Shown: in pieces, positions 22,061-32,783 of the stretch
Layout of the letters: the number at the start of each line of letters is the position of its first letter
Numbering within the stretch: position 1 is the first letter of the stretch
From: Rhodamnia argentea
Taxonomy: Eukaryota; Streptophyta; Magnoliopsida; Myrtales; Myrtaceae
NCBI RefSeq assembly: GCF_020921035.1
Contig: NC_063156.1
Coordinates: 29,188,283-29,252,282 of the forward strand
Direction of reading: 5' to 3'
DNA length: 64,000 bases
The notes under the pieces: model-generated
Database searches by the model: none
The model's input: the letters and a program-made list of their open reading frames with translations, nothing else
What the model was told of the DNA's origin: nothing
Program-made: the position numbers and the translations under genes

Positions 22061-22585
22061 ATGGCCACCCACACTCTCGCGATGATCTTGCGGAATTCGT
22101 CCAATGGCCCCCAATTCCTCCTTGCGAAGCAACGGCGGCCTCCGAGGTTCGGCGACGGGGAGTACGATGCGTACGTCGATTCCGATCTCCGGAACTTCCC
22201 CATCTGCTCCGCTGAGCCCCCTCACGGGACGGCCAGGCGAGCTCCGCGTTCGCATTGAAGGCGCGGCTACGTGCTCGGAGAAGGTCGATTTGGGACGATT
22301 CGATGTGGATTCTCCCGTCATGTAGGTACTTGGTGAACTGGTAACACTTGGACTGGAATTATTATTGTTATTTTGGTAAAGTGGAGCTGAATTGCTGCGC
22401 TTTGTGGTCGGATAGGGTTTGGGGTTTGTTGGATTGGAGGTTTCCGATGTGGGTGAGAGGAGGTTCTTCAAGTATGTCGAAGAAGCAGAGTTCGGACCGA
22501 GTCAAACTTCGCCATCGCCTTCGTCGGGACATACACGGTGCCCGGCTACGAACCCCTCTTCAACTTCGTGAACGAAGGTCTCTCT
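22061..22585 (+). pseudogene. Host gene fragment, possibly a plant metallo-beta-lactamase-family hydrolase N-terminus
   Basis: From ATG 22061 the translation reads A-M-I-L-R-N-S-S-N-G-P-Q-F-L-L-A-K-Q then R-P-P-R-F-G-D and E-Y-D-A-Y-V-D-S-D-L, a well-formed protein start. The frame shifts near 22190 and continues to about 22320 (R-I-E-G and R-F-D-V-D-S), and F-F-K-Y-V-E-E-A-E-F-G-P appears near 22460. These phrases remind me of the N-terminal part of plant metallo-hydrolases of the At4g33540 type, but I am recalling rather than aligning. GC content is higher than in the neighbouring transposon DNA. It sits between the TNPD-like and TNPA-like genes and is probably a captured fragment. Confidence 0.35.
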
Positions 22586-23209
22586 CCCTCTTTCCCTCTT
22601 TAGCGTACTTTGAAGTAGGAATGCTTTGGGGATTGATTTGGTAACCATTCGAGTGCACTGTTGAAGTTGCTTGCTGGTAGTGATGACTCGGGATGGTTCG
22701 AGCTTCAAATGGAATGTTCTTTTGCTGGTCTTTGATGGGTTGGACTGAATAATTGTGTCTAATTCAAGAACTTGTTCCTTGTTAGTCCATTGGGTTTAAC
22801 GATGTTTATAGATTTAGTTAAATTAGGCGGCGGTGGCATGGCTTTGGGGAGATTCAGTGGCCATACGGATGTAGATGCTGGATTGATGTTACCCAATCTT
22901 GAACTCTAACTTGAAAGCTTTGATGTAGATTACGTGGCCATACGGATGTAGATGCTGGACTGATGTTACTCAATCTTGAACTCTAACAAATTCAGGAAGA
23001 GAATCGCTTTTCTTACCGATGGTGTTCTATCACCCGATAATTCAGATGTATCCGATTTTCGTCCGCTAGAGATGGTTTGGCTTTCATGAGTTGTCGAGAA
23101 CTCATACCCAATTCCACCAAGTTCCCGTGCGCAGCATGATGTCCTTGGTGTCGCCCCTTACTTTTCTTTTTTTTTTTTTAAGAAAAGAATAAAACAAAAA
23201 TTAAAAACC

Positions 23210-23560
23210 TCCCCAAACCCTAATCGCCCTCTACTTTTCTTTTCTCCCCCGGCCCCCACCCCCTTACTTTTCATTCGCGCAACCTCTACTTTTCTCTACT
23301 TTTCTTTTCCCCCCCGGCCCCCACCCCCTTACTTTTCATTCGCGCAACCTCTACTTTTCTTTTCCCCCCCGGTCCCTACCCCTTACTTTTCATTTCAGCG
23401 CCTCTACTTTTCTTTCCCCCACCCCTTACTTTTCATTCTTACTTTTCATTCCAGCGCTTGTACTTTTCTTTCCCCCACCCCTTACTTTTCATTCTTACTT
23501 TTCATTCCAACGCCCGTACTTTTCTTTCCCCCGCCCCTTACTTTTCATTCCTCCTCCAGC
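23210..23560. repeat. Pyrimidine-rich minisatellite
   Basis: Repeated variants of CCCCACCCCTTACTTTTCATTC alternate with CTCTACTTTTCTTTTCC and GCGCAACC, in units of about 30-60 bp with at least seven copies. Within the CACTA element. Any open frame here (such as 23458-23658) is a by-product of the repeat. Confidence 0.75.
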
Positions 23561-25143
23561 GAGCTTCGGTCTCCCGCACAACTCTCTCTTCAACCTCGCC
23601 AACAAGCGGACCGATCTCAACCGCTCAGCCACCTGCTGCACAATTGCCCCCACGGTGAGACTCACGGCACCCTCAACCGCCGTGAGAGGTAGAAAATTAG
23701 GTCAGAAAAATTTGTCTCTTTTCAATTTTCACTCGCCTCACTCTGGGACACGCGAGTCCGGCCATGTCCATTCGGTTGACCGCGTGTCCGAGCGTGTCCC
23801 GCCGTGTCCGGCGCGTGTCGGACGCCGACATGTGTCCAACGAGCGAAAATTCTCCCGGGAGGCGTGTCCGTGTAACATTGGAGCCACGAGTCTCGCCTCT
23901 GCAAAGAATAATCCATTGATGTTGATTTTAAGAGCATAATCGGTTGAGCCCTTACAGATCCGAGGTGAGGAACCCTTATCAGCGTGCTGTCCGAAGAAGA
24001 AGCCCTAGCAAACGACGCAGACCTCCATCTCCAGATCTCGTCGCCACCAACAACAGATTGGTTATCAGTCTTTGGCTCGCTCTTGTTCTCTCTTTCGCTC
24101 TTGCCATCGGCTCGCTCTCAATCTCTCTCTGTCGTACTTCCCGTGAGCTCACTCTCAATCTCTCGCAGTCTGATCTCTCTCTTTGGCTTTCTTGTTCGCT
24201 TACAATTAGAAACTGGAGTCGCATTTCTCGTGATTCAGGTGCCCTAGATTAGTGTTGTGTGTGTAATGAGAATTAACCAGTGTCTTCCTCTTCGGTTCTC
24301 TATGATTTGTGCACCCGCACAAAACGTTGATTTTGCTTTGATTTGTCGGAGTTTTAATTAGAATTTTTATGTGGAAACCTCTTTAGTCCTCCCCGAGTTT
24401 TAATTGTCTAATCTTTACATATTTCTCATTGTGGTTGATGCAGAGAGTTATTAATGTTCAGTATTCCATTCCAGAAAACATTCAAATATCGCTCGAATGT
24501 CGGCATCCGATCTATACAATATTTGTTGCAAACCTTGTAGAGGTAATAAATGGAAAGGTTAATGTACCAGTCATTGTCTGGTAAATTTCAATTCATTGTG
24601 AAACATTTCAATCCTTTGGTGGGCTAGAATTTGCTTACTCTGTAGTCCTCCTCCCCCGTCCCTCGTCCTCCTCCTTTTTAGTCATATCTTTTGAAGTGAA
24701 AAGTACCTATATATTTCTGCTACTTTAATTGTGCGGCTCAGTGTTCGGTTTAATGCTTGATATGTATGTGGTGAAGGGAAAAATGCTACGTGTGATTAGT
24801 CTGGACATGAGTTGCTATCAAATGACAATTAATCGGTGTTTGATGTAATTTTTTATGGCATTTGACATAGGAGTTGCCCATTAACCGTGGTTAAGAAACT
24901 GAAATAAAGGGTAGTTATTCCAACCTACTACTTCTCTTTTGATTATCTTGCACTTGATGTAGATTCCTGTGAAACTACACTGAGTGGGCCATGAGTTAGT
25001 GTTCCCTCCATGCATTAGATGCTTATTAGATCTATGTATTTTCTACTCTAGGAGACAGCTAAAGTGGAGCAACAATTTCATAAGAGGCGATAGCAAGTTT
25101 CTTTGATTCTCTCAAGTTTATCTCTTGCTCTCTAATTCGAAAA
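23561..25143 (+). other. Leader region upstream of the TNPA-like gene, no clear gene
   Basis: A CT-rich part (24030-24200) resembles a transcribed 5' leader, followed by AT-rich intron-like DNA up to the ATG at 25144. A short phrase near 23565-23640 (F-G-L-P-H-N-S-L-F-N-L-A-N-K-R) looks protein-like and may be another captured scrap, but I cannot assign it. The open frames at 23655-24250 run through GC-rich or CT-rich sequence and are not supported. Confidence 0.35.
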
Positions 25144-26961
25144 TGGTAAGCTTCATGATATGTGTCCCTAATATAGGTTATTATTTTTGCTGATATTTGT
25201 CTAACCTTCTTACTTGTCAGTATCATAGACGTGAAGGTTATATACGTGGTGTAGTTTCACAAGGAAGACCAGCCCCTTCCCCTTTGCCTTCCCCCGCCTC
25301 ATCCCCGTCCCTTTCATCTTCCCCTTCCCTTTCATCTCACTCTCAGCCACGACATGCTAATGGACAACATGGACACATTGGTCCTTCCTCCGACCCTCAA
25401 GAACATTTTAGGAGACAACTTGGACACATCCGAATCGAATGTACTTCAGTTCCATCTGCATCGGTTCCACCATCGGTGGAACAATCGAATGATGAGGGAA
25501 ACGTAGCTGAAGAAGATAGCCGGTTCATGATATGTCCATATGGAGATTCGAAAGTACTTCATTTTTTTTAAAAGTAAATGTAATATTTAGGGTGTCCCTT
25601 TGTTTGGGTTTTAGATATGATTGTCTCTATTTGCATATTCACGTAAGCTATGTACGTTGTGCGGGAACTTAATAAAATGGTGAATAACTATTGGAGGGGG
25701 CCTTGGATTAGTTATAGTGGCGCTCCAAAACAAGTAAAGGATTTGTGGTGGAGCGAGTTCAAGGTAAGTTTTGTCCTTCTATTGTCTCACAAACTAAGTT
25801 TGGCGTAAATAAAGTTATTTTTCTATTGATTACAGCGAAAGTTCAGGTGGGATGAATCGGAAGAGGATGAAATTAGAAAAAATTTTAAGAAGAAAGCCGG
25901 TGATTACATACGCAATGCGATGAATAAAGCAAAGAGAAAAAATGTGAAGCCAGATTTTATTACCGTTGATGATTGGATTGAAATAAAGAGAATTTGGGAG
26001 AGTGAAAAAAATAAGCAAAGGAGTGAACAAAATGCCAAGAATCGGGCTTCTACTTCTAGTGAAGGGTCTGCGACATATGCTCGGGGCTCTATCAATATTG
26101 GGGAGCACAGAAAAAGAATGGTAAGTCTGTTAAACATGTTGTTTGTTAATTTAATTCAATTACTCATTTTTGTTTCAATTTTGTAGGCACATGAATTGGG
26201 GATGGAACCGACATATGCAACTACGTTTGAACGCACATTTCAAAAGAAAGATAAGACATGGATTGGCGACCGAGCAAAATCTGTTAAGGTATGTAAGGTT
26301 ATACTTTTGACTTTATGAAAACTAAAATGAAAACCATGAATGCTTCCACTATTTATGCTAGTTACATATATGAAGTTATTTTATTTTGATATCTATTTTG
26401 TTGACGTAGGAAAAATATGATGAGCTTTTAATGAGTACGGCTAGTGGCGGTGCTGATGGGGTTGCGTCCGAGCCAGCAGTTGACAATATGGCATTATGAG
26501 TGGAGGCATCGGGTGGGATGAAAAGAGGAAAAATATTTGGGATGGGATCTTTATCAAGGGTATACACATCAAAGGGTGCTGGCAGTTCATCCTCCAATCC
26601 GACTATTTCAAGGAGGACACGACTTGAGGAGGAAATGACCCAACATATGAACCAATTAAGACATTTACTTGTACAGAAGGACGAAGAAATAAAAGTGGTC
26701 AAAGATCAAATGTCACAGAAGGATGAGCAAATCAGACAGGTCAATGAGCAACATAAATCTCTGGAGACTCAACACAAATCTCTAGAGATTCAAATGCAAT
26801 TGGTCTTGCGACACCTCAACCTAAATCAAGATCAGTTTCCTCCCGTGCCTTCCACTCATGAAATAGGTGCTGGGCACAATGATGGGCGACACAATGAGAA
26901 TGAGGTTGCTGCTGCTGATGATGATCTTGTCAATAGTTTAATTGACCCCGATTTGGGCTAA
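25144..26961 (+). pseudogene. CACTA second gene, TNPA/Transposase_24 type, with one stop
   Basis: The ATG at 25144 is followed directly by a donor (GTAAGC); the next exon starts at 25221 (Y-H-R-R-E-G-Y). A proline/serine-rich segment follows, then V-N-N-Y-W-R-G-P-W near 25690, a basic domain from 25834 (R-K-F-R-W-D-E-S-E-E-D-E), and T-F-E-R-T-F-Q-K-K-D-K-T-W near 26230. The last part is a coiled coil (26630-26830, heptad-like Q/E/K-rich) and an acidic end at 26961. This is the Transposase_24 layout of the TNPA-like regulatory protein, which binds subterminal repeats. A TGA near 26497, where relatives would allow Trp, breaks the last exon. Introns with GTAAG and CAG/TAG borders are visible at 25764, 26119 and 26289. 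Confidence 0.75.
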
Positions 26962-27554
26962 TTGACAGTACACACATGAGGTATTGCCTCTTCTGAATTT
27001 TATCCATTCAGCTACATAAGTAGAAAATTGATTTTTTTTATGGATTTCTAAATGTAGCTTTGGCCATAGAGGGACAAGTGAAAGAGGAGCAAGTGGTTCT
27101 CTTCACTTAGAGACTTAACTAGAAAATTGACGGTATTCAATTTGTTGCGATGTGATTGTAAGTAGCAAAACTATGGTTCTATTGCATTGAGAAAGTCAAT
27201 TTGCCAGATTTTGAAAATGAGTGAATTTCACTTTATGAGGAAGCTTCATCGTATAGAAAGTGCCTTGAAGAAATGAAAGTCGTCGGTTGGGCTTCTCTTT
27301 TGCCTGTCCTTTCCATCGCATACAATCTATTTTTTTGTAGTGTAATTTGCCTATCAGGACCACTGGGCTTCTGTTTTCCTGTCCTTTGGCCTAAAATTGT
27401 GCTTGCATTCGCATTGAATCTGGAAGTTTGAGCTATCTACCTTGTCTAGTATTTGCTAGAATGGGCTAAAAACCACATCTTTTGATCGCAGGAAAGGATT
27501 TGAAAAAGAGAAATCAAAATGGAACGCTATTTTCATTTCTGAGCGTAGCACCAT

Positions 27555-28487
27555 CTGTCCTCTAGTTATCAATTTAGTGTGAAAAAGTATAAGAATCAAG
27601 GATTGCGAAAGTTTTTGTTGATTACTGTGAAGGTAACATGGGATGGGAAATAAAGGTCTTTCAACAATTTGGAGGGGGTGGAGTTGGATCTGCCTCTTTG
27701 ACGACATTCTGAATTATTGTTGGTGGTAGTAGTCTCTTCAATTTTTTGTAATTTTTTATCAGCTCATACATTTTTGTCTTCCTTGTGCTTTTCCATAATT
27801 TTAGCATTTTTAAATCTGTCTGTTTTAAATCTGTTGGCCCATTTTCAGCTTGGCGTAGACATTATTCCAGTCCTTGTTGGCCTAGTATCATATTTGCTGC
27901 TATCCAAGCCTGCAAAGGGTGTTGAGAAGACCTTTTCTCTCCTCTCCCTTCTCGGAAAAATACTTCCCATCTACAAGTAAGAATTTAAACTTTTCTCTAG
28001 GAGTTTTCATTTGCTCAAGTTTTGAACGCTCTTCCTGACCGTGACAAACCATTTAGGGAAGTCGTGTCTGAACTCAAGGCAGCTGGTGCTTCGTGGATTC
28101 AGTTTGATGAGCCCACCCTTGTGATGGATCTTGATTCTCACAAACTGCAAGCATTTACTGAAGCATAGTCAGAACTAGCATCATGTCTATATGCCGTGAA
28201 TGTTGTCATCAAAACATATTTTGCTGATGTTCCTGCTGAGGCATATAAAGTTCTTACTTCCTTGAAGGCTGTTGCTGGATTTGGATTTGATTTGGTCCGT
28301 GGAACTAAGACCCTTGATTTAATAAAGGGTGGGTTCCCCACAGGCAAGTATCTCTTTGTTGGAGTTGTTGATGGGAGGAACATCTGGGCAAACGATCTTG
28401 CTGGATCACTCATCACCCTCCATGCTCTTGAGGGCATTGTGGGAAAAGGTACTATTTTATGCATATTTTTGTCGAATAGTATGTTTT
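27555..28487 (+). repeat. Direct repeat, copy 1 (partner at 29451-30378)
   Basis: From CTCTAGTTATCAATTT (about 27560) to GTCGAATAGTATGTTTTAAA (about 28468-28487) this stretch is nearly identical to 29451-30378, including introns. The duplication covers two internal MetE exons and their flanks. Sequence outside the stretch differs completely, so the borders are sharp. Confidence 0.85.
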
Positions 28488-28709
28488 AAATATCTGCAGG
28501 TTATGTATCCTTCAGTTGATATATGAAATTCCTTATTTATCTGCGGACAAGCTTGTGGTCTCCACCTCCTGCTCTCTTTTGCATACTGCTGTTAACCTAG
28601 TTAATGAGACCAAGTTGGATAAGGAAATCAAATCATGGCTTGCATTTGCTACTCAGAAGGTTGTTGAAGTCAATGCTTTGGCCAAGGCATTGGCTAGACA
28701 AAAGGATGA
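27849..28709 (+). pseudogene. Methionine synthase (MetE) fragment, copy A
   Basis: Three exon pieces of cobalamin-independent methionine synthase: 27849-27976 ([10 protein letters not shown] to K-I-L-P-I-Y-K), 28057-28448 ([10 protein letters not shown] through F-D-E-P-T-L-V to L-E-G-I-V-G-K), and 28549-28709 ([12 protein letters not shown] to A-R-Q-K-D-E). In the complete enzyme they are consecutive in the N-terminal half. A TAG interrupts the second exon near 28166 where copy B has Tyr. The acceptor before the third exon reads CGG instead of CAG. Introns are retained, so it came from genomic DNA and not through an mRNA. It lies within the CACTA element. Confidence 0.9.
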
Positions 28710-28730
28710 GGTGCGGTCTGTTGTCTTTTT

Positions 28731-30337
28731 GTTAAAAATGATGCTGAAAAGCAGCATAATATTCCTAGCAACACCTTTGCATACTATGATCAGGTGCTCC
28801 ACACCACTATCATGCTTGGTGTTGTTCCTCCCAGATATGGTTGGAATGGTGGGGAGATTGGATTCGATGTTTACTTCTCGATGGCCAGAGGAAATGCCTC
28901 TTGCCCTGCTATGGAAATGACCAAGTGGTTTGACACCAACTAGTAAGTGGTGGATCTCAAAGAACTATGAGTAATGATTTTGTTTTGATGTTCAACTAAA
29001 TCATCTATCTCATTTGGTCCAGCCACTACATTGTGCCTGAATTGGGTCATGATGTCAAGTTCTCTTATGCTTCTCACAAGGCTGTCACCGAGTATAAGGA
29101 GGCCAAGGCGGTATGCACTGGTCTAATTTTATTTTTTCATTCATGCTGTCTCATGAGATCTGAAAAGGTCAAAGTAATAAAACGATTGTTCTTGAAGTTA
29201 TTATTCTTTTTTTTTTTTTTTGGGTCAGGTGAGGGGGTGGGGAATATAAGCAGTAGTTGATGCATCATATATCATGTGGTTGATTGGCTTGGTGGCTAAT
29301 TAACAAACTAGATGGTTTCTGACGAAGGCTTGTGTCAAATTTCTTATTATATTATCTGGACCTACACTATGGGTCAAAACTTTATGAGATTCTGAGATAT
29401 ATAGTAAGGAAGAATTTCAGTAACTTACTCAACAAAATATTGACTGAACCTCTAGTTATCAATTTGGTGTTAAAAAGTATAAGAATCAAGGATTGCGACA
29501 GTTTTTGTTGATTACCATGAAGGTAACATGGGATGGGAAATAAAGGTCTTTCAACAATTTGGAGTGGGTGGAGTTGGATCTGCCTCTTTGAGGACATTCT
29601 GAATTATTGTTGGTGGTAGTAGTCTCTTCATTTTTTGTAAGTTTTTATTAGCTCATGCATTTTTGTCTTCCTTGTGCTTTTGCATAATTTTAGCATTTTT
29701 AAATCTGTCTGTTTTAAATCTGTTTGCCAATATTCAGCTTGGCATAGACACTGTTCCAGTCCTTGTTGGCCCAGTATCATATCTGCTGCTATCCAAGCCT
29801 ACAAAGGGTGTTGAGAAAACCTTTTCTCTTCTCTCCCTTCTTGGAAAAATACTTCCCATCTACAAGTAAGAATTTAAACTTTTCTCTAGGAGTTTTCATT
29901 TGCTCAAGTTTTGAATGCTCTTTTTGACCGTGACAAACCATTCAGGGAAGTCATGTCTGAACTTAAGGCAGCTGGTGCTTCGTGGATTCAGTTTGATGAG
30001 CCCACCCTTGTGATGGATCTTGATTCTCACAAACTGAAAGCATTTACTGAAGCATACTCAGAACTAGCATCATGTCTATTTGGCGTGAACGTTGTCATCG
30101 AAACATATTTTGCTGATGTTCCTGCTGAGGCATATAAAGTTCTTACTTCCTTGGAGGCTGTTGCTGGATATGGATTTGATTTGGTCCGTGGAACTAAGAC
30201 CCTTGATTTAATAAAGGGTGTGTTCCCCACAGGCAAGTATCTCTTTGCTAGAGTTGTTGGTGGGAGGAACATTTGGGCAAACGATCTTGCTGGATCACTC
30301 ATCACCCTCCATGCTCTTGAGGGCATTGTGGGAAAAG
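28731..30337 (+). pseudogene. Methionine synthase (MetE) fragment, copy B
   Basis: Four exons in enzyme order: about 28731-28942 ([11 protein letters not shown] to K-W-F-D-T-N), 29023-29110 (H-Y-I-V-P-E-L-G to Y-K-E-A-K-A), 29738-29865 ([11 protein letters not shown] to L-P-I-Y-K) and 29946-30337 ([10 protein letters not shown] to E-G-I-V-G-K). Donor and acceptor sites of these exons look usable. The N-terminus of the enzyme and its entire C-terminal catalytic half, with the zinc ligands, are absent, so no active enzyme is possible. Copy A's last exon runs into copy B's first exon within about 25 bases, out of natural order. Confidence 0.9.
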
Positions 30338-31017
30338 GTACTATTTTATGTATATTTTTGTCGAATAGTATGTTTTAAACCACGTCTATTGTAACATCTT
30401 AATATTTTGTGAACTGTATTATCTGGTGGAAGTATGATGCAAGTTTATCGTATTTTGTGAAGAGAAGGCTTTAATTACATGGAAATTCTTTACACTGTTC
30501 TTGGTTTTATAGGCCTTAATTCTCCTGCCATAGATTATAGCATACCGGGAGATAAAACAAGCAAAATCTTTTTGACCATCAGTGCTGCAGCAAATCTTGT
30601 TTTTGCATAAAATACAGGAATGCTTCTAGAGATTCAGGTACTCTTTGAAGTTGAATCATTGACCTTTAAAGAGAAAAAACAAGTTCACAGAACAAGCATG
30701 GAAACCATCTTTGCTCACTGGAGTTTAGAGTAAGTGCTCGTACCAATAGAGTTGATTATTCTACTTGGGAATGACCTCTATGACTCTTCTGATGAATTTA
30801 GATGGAACGCAATCTGATTGTATTATAGTTAGCTATGTCTCCATGTAAGAACATCAAACGGCCATTCAATGGCAATTCTCCATTGTCATGAATACCGCTG
30901 AAATTTTTTTTCATCATCTGCTAGATGGAGAGATGCTGCTTAAATTTTCTTCTGTCATCAAATCTACAATATACATATGTGCCTCAATGACCATTGTTTT
31001 GTGTATCTGACAGGCAA

Positions 31018-31478
31018 CGGTGAGAGAACCTACTGTAAATAACATGCTGAAAGCTCTCTACTTTCAGTTCACTGTCAGGATGCTTACCGATGTATGGGGT
31101 CACGTTCGTCGGATATTGGGCTTATGGGTCCTCCACCTCGTCCTATTTGCTCAACAGCACTAGGGGTCCAATTTGGGTGAAGGCATTAGATAAAATTTCC
31201 GCCTTGCTGCAAACGGTCATTTCGTTGCATGTATCTCGTCTCACCCTCCTCAATTTTGTTTCATCATCTCCATAATCACATTACACCTATCCTTGTGTTT
31301 TAGCAAAGTTACATTCAGACTCTTCAATTTTCTCCATCTTTAGTCTAGCTCTAACCCTTTTCATCGTCGTTTCTCTTCTGCAGATTTTTGCTAGTCCAAT
31401 GTACCAGTACATGGACACCGCTTTGGCATCACCAGGAGCGCTTTGGAAGTCAAGAACTTGTCATTTAGGATTCTTCTT
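31018..31478 (+). pseudogene. Amino-acid/GABA transporter fragment
   Basis: Exon-like piece 1 (about 31018-31235) encodes K-A-L-Y-F-Q-F-T-V, then after a one-base shift near 31085 [17 protein letters not shown] and [21 protein letters not shown]. Piece 2 (31384-31478) gives I-F-A-S-P-M-Y-Q-Y-M-D-T and, after a further shift, G-I-T-R-S-A-L-E-V-K-N-L-S-F-R-I. This is the middle of a plant amino-acid permease of the GABA transporter (AAAP) family. Only two transmembrane helices' worth remains. The CAG acceptor before piece 2 is intact. It lies on the same strand as the CACTA genes. Confidence 0.8.
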
Positions 31479-31734
31479 GTGAGTTTTATGCTTTTCTTCT
31501 TAATGTCATCGCATATAGGTGGCTGTGTGGATGGGTCTAGTTTAGGACACTCTTTGATCTTTTGCTAAATCTGTGGGAAAAATAGAGAATGGTAGATGAA
31601 TGTATTTTGTTTGCATATTATTATAATATTTATATCTTCCTTTATCAATGTTCAATACAAATTCTAGTAATTAATTTTGTTTTTAATTAGATTTAAAATT
31701 GAAAATTAAAATAAATTATTTTATTGTACGATCA

Positions 31735-32007
31735 CAAATTGTAAAATGTCGTTGCAAAATTCATCTCATGCCTAGTCGTCGTAAAATTTATCGCTGAACA
31801 ATATTCGTCGCGAAGTTCGTCACTAAATTTATCCTTGAACAATGCTCGTGGCAAAAAAAAAAAAAATCGTGGCTAAACTTTCTAACGTTGAATTGTCGCT
31901 ATTTTCGTCGCAAATCAGTGACGAAATCAACTATTCGTCGCCACACAAAATCAACTTGCTAAATTTGGTGACGGAAGTGACGAAACTCACCATTCGTCGC
32001 TAAATCT
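31735..32007 (+). repeat. CACTA 3' subterminal repeats
   Basis: Variants of ATTCGTCGC, GTGACGAAA and CGTGGCTAAA recur as in the left subterminal array. The run ends at 'TTCGTCGCTAAATC' about 32007, directly followed by flanking DNA that matches unit 1 of the tandem duplication. No CACTA-type terminus follows. Confidence 0.75.
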
Positions 32008-32783
32008 TTATCAATGACTATACATGAAAGATCGTGGTCTATTACATAGGCTGCGGCCTTTGGGAAAAAGCAAAGGACTTTGAGTTAAAGGAGTTTTCCA
32101 AAATGCCAAGTGTGTTTGTTAAATTGTAATTTAAAAGCTCATTGTAAAGTAACTTTGGGGTAAAATAGTGTTTGGAAAAATTATTTTTCGAAAGGAATTT
32201 TCTTTTTCTTAATTGAAAAAAAAAAGAAAGGAAACCCTTTGCCGTAGCCAGCAAAGGGTTTAGGCCACGAGCAACCCAGATCCGGCACCTACGACCACAG
32301 GCAAGAGTCATGCGACCCGGGCGGTCCTCGCATGACCTTTGCAAGGGATCGCGAGAGTTGCACGACCCAAGGTGACTGTCGCCAGCCCGACGCTAGCTCC
32401 TTGCTAGCTAAACTCAAACAAAGAAGATGAACAGTTAAAAAACAGAAAAATTGATGAGGGTCTTTTTGAAGAAATTTTTTTACTAAACCCCAGTGACTAG
32501 CATGCCGAGAATGCTAAAAGCCCAAGCACCTCAAGAACTGTCTTGGGCTGTCAGTCTTCCCAAGGCTTACTTATCCTCAAGACCATTTGAGATAAAATTC
32601 CAAAGACACCCAACATTTGGCTCAAGAAGTTTCGAACGCCCAAAGCCCTTTGGAAAAGCCCTTCCCAAGCGGAGCCATAGTATCCCATCAAAATTGCTTC
32701 GGGTTTAGCTTAGGGCATTCATTATTGATATAATATTACCATTTGGTCTGGAGGGCATTAGGACTAGTTTAGTACTTGCAGAA
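32008..32783. repeat. Tandem duplication unit 2, right part
   Basis: This resumes the unit broken by the CACTA element: TGACTATACATGAAAGATC at 32014 matches 3834 and 4620 onward of unit 1, and CAAAATTGCTTCGGGTTTAG (about 32687) matches about 4659. It contains the Harbinger-like element and fades out near 32783. Confidence 0.6.
32049..32676. mobile_element. Harbinger-like MITE, 628 bp
   Basis: It starts GGCTGCGGCCTTTGGG and ends (reverse strand) GGCTCCGCTTGGGAAGGG, imperfect terminal inverted repeats, flanked by ATA on both sides (32046-32048 and 32677-32679). The paralogous site in unit 1 (about 4642-4660) reads TTACATAGCGTCCCACC without the insertion, so both borders are confirmed by an empty site. 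A 3-bp duplication and GGC/GCC ends fit PIF/Harbinger elements. No transposase. Confidence 0.75.

Larger units (their letters stand above)
6058..32007 (+). mobile_element. CACTA (En/Spm-type) DNA transposon, large, nested, right terminus not found
   Basis: The left end starts exactly CACTACGAAAAAACAAGG at 6058, the hallmark terminus of this superfamily, followed by dense palindromic subterminal repeats. Inside are a TNPD-type transposase (17943-21673), a TNPA-type gene (25144-26961) and host gene fragments (27.8-31.5 kb). Subterminal repeats reappear at 31735-32007. No matching TAGTG right terminus or 3-bp target duplication was found: the flank resumes at about 32008 with sequence matching 3827 onward of the duplicate unit. 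Compared with that unit, about 125-150 bp of flank is missing on this side, so the right TIR was probably deleted together with it. Without the copia insertion the element is about 17 kb. Both transposase genes are broken, so it is not autonomous. Confidence 0.8.

Noticed and set aside
21981..22471. Minus-strand and alternative-frame open frames rich in S, P and R
   Set aside because: They oppose the more protein-like plus-strand fragment starting at 22061 and have low-complexity composition.
23655..24250. Several open frames in GC- and CT-rich DNA
   Set aside because: They overlap on both strands, have no recognised domain, and look like a leader region of the TNPA-like gene.
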